A DNA stretch of 5,805 bases from Candidatus Aminicenantota bacterium (GTDB lineage Bacteria; Acidobacteriota; Aminicenantia; Aminicenantales; UBA8522), in contig JAFGRZ010000142.1 of the NCBI GenBank assembly GCA_016934895.1, forward strand, positions 1-5,805, written 5' to 3'. Position numbers and translations under genes: made by a program. Positions within the stretch are counted from its first letter, which is position 1; each line of letters opens with the position of its first letter. The notes under the pieces were generated by a model, which was not told where the DNA came from, made no database searches, and saw nothing but the letters and a program-made list of their open reading frames with translations. This document shows, one piece after another, positions 5,434 to 5,805 of the stretch.

Positions 5434-5805
5434 TCATCCGGACGGGAAGGAGACCGGTTTGTTGGTGACGAGATTGAACAGGTTCTCGATATCGCCGTGA
5501 TAGAGCTCGCGGAGGACCTTTTTAACGATCTCATTTTTTAATGCCCGGACCTCGGTGTCTTCCATCTTTTCTATCCCCACCCGGGCTCCGGCGATGAGTT
5601 CGTGGCCTCCGGAAGTGCCCGATTTGGGGATGACTCTTCGGATCAGCCGGGCCGTGTTGGCGTGGATGTTTTTCGAGCGGATGGAAATATAGAGGAGACC
5701 CTCGTGGGACCCGAGGCAGATCGACCAGCTCATGGTCTTTATCCGCAGCAGGAAGTCCGCCATTTCCGCCACGAAATCAGGATAGGGCAGTTCTTCGAGG
5801 ATGAC
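5434..5805 (-). CDS. DHH/DHHA1-family phosphoesterase, C-terminal part (NrnA-like), cut by the window edge
   Basis: Reading leftward from the right edge, 123 codons are open down to a TGA at 5434-5436; the start lies beyond the window. The visible part matches the DHHA1 substrate-binding domain: a helix MADFLLRIKTMSW (15-27 of the fragment), strands LLYISIRSKN (37-46), an ANTARLIRRV helix, and the signature GTSGGHELIAGARV (63-76), whose GGH binds the substrate phosphate end. The tail (about 85-123) is helical and ends in NKPVSFPSG. Related proteins are nanoRNases or pAp phosphatases (NrnA) that degrade 2-5 nt RNA or 3'-phosphoadenosine phosphate in the cytoplasm. The N-terminal DHH metal-binding domain is not visible, so substrate and exact subfamily cannot be judged. 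The gene converges on trpB2 with a 78-nt gap that shows only weak hairpins (such as GCCGG/CCGGC at 5407-5411/5424-5428) and no T-tract terminator. Confidence 0.85.
   Translation of the reverse strand, partial: VILEELPYPDFVAEMADFLLRIKTMSWSICLGSHEGLLYISIRSKNIHANTARLIRRVIPKSGTSGGHELIAGARVGIEKMEDTEVRALKNEIVKKVLRELYHGDIENLFNLVTNKPVSFPSG

Overview
The window is moderately GC-rich bacterial chromosome with two complete protein genes, one gene cut by the right edge, and a regulatory leader. The large exported tricorn-like protease with a Lys/Glu-rich linker, the TrpB2-type tryptophan synthase beta chain and the general sequence style suggest an uncultured lineage near Acidobacteriota/Aminicenantes. 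That placement is an impression from protein style; no marker gene is present to fix it.

Layout. Positions 1-215 are a 5' flank with a good sigma70-type promoter (TTCACA, 17 nt, TAAAAT). It drives a 1114-residue secreted tricorn-protease homologue (216-3560, +). A 346-base gap (3561-3906) follows. It holds a strong GC-rich stem-loop (3610-3651), an interleaved palindromic repeat of the REP/mobile-palindrome kind (3737-3819), and then a consensus-like promoter (TTGACA, 16 nt, TATTAT).

The notable part is 3873-4050. The predicted transcription start falls on the A of an ATG that opens a 25-codon ORF (3907-3984). This ORF has three Trp codons, one single and one tandem pair. The tandem pair lies at the 5' arm of a stem (3959-3968/3991-4000) that runs straight into seven T residues. 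A competing GC hairpin (3962-3967/3974-3979) shares that 5' arm. Next come a perfect Shine-Dalgarno and the GTG start of a TrpB2 gene (4048-5355, +). I read this as a leaderless trp leader peptide (trpL) with a ribosome-mediated attenuator controlling a stand-alone trpB2. The tryptophan-making enzyme would be transcribed when charged tRNA-Trp is scarce and shut off when it is plentiful. No trpA or other trp gene is in view.

On the opposite strand, converging on trpB2, is the 3' end of a DHH/DHHA1 phosphoesterase gene (5434-5805, -, NrnA-like). Its 5' part lies beyond the window.
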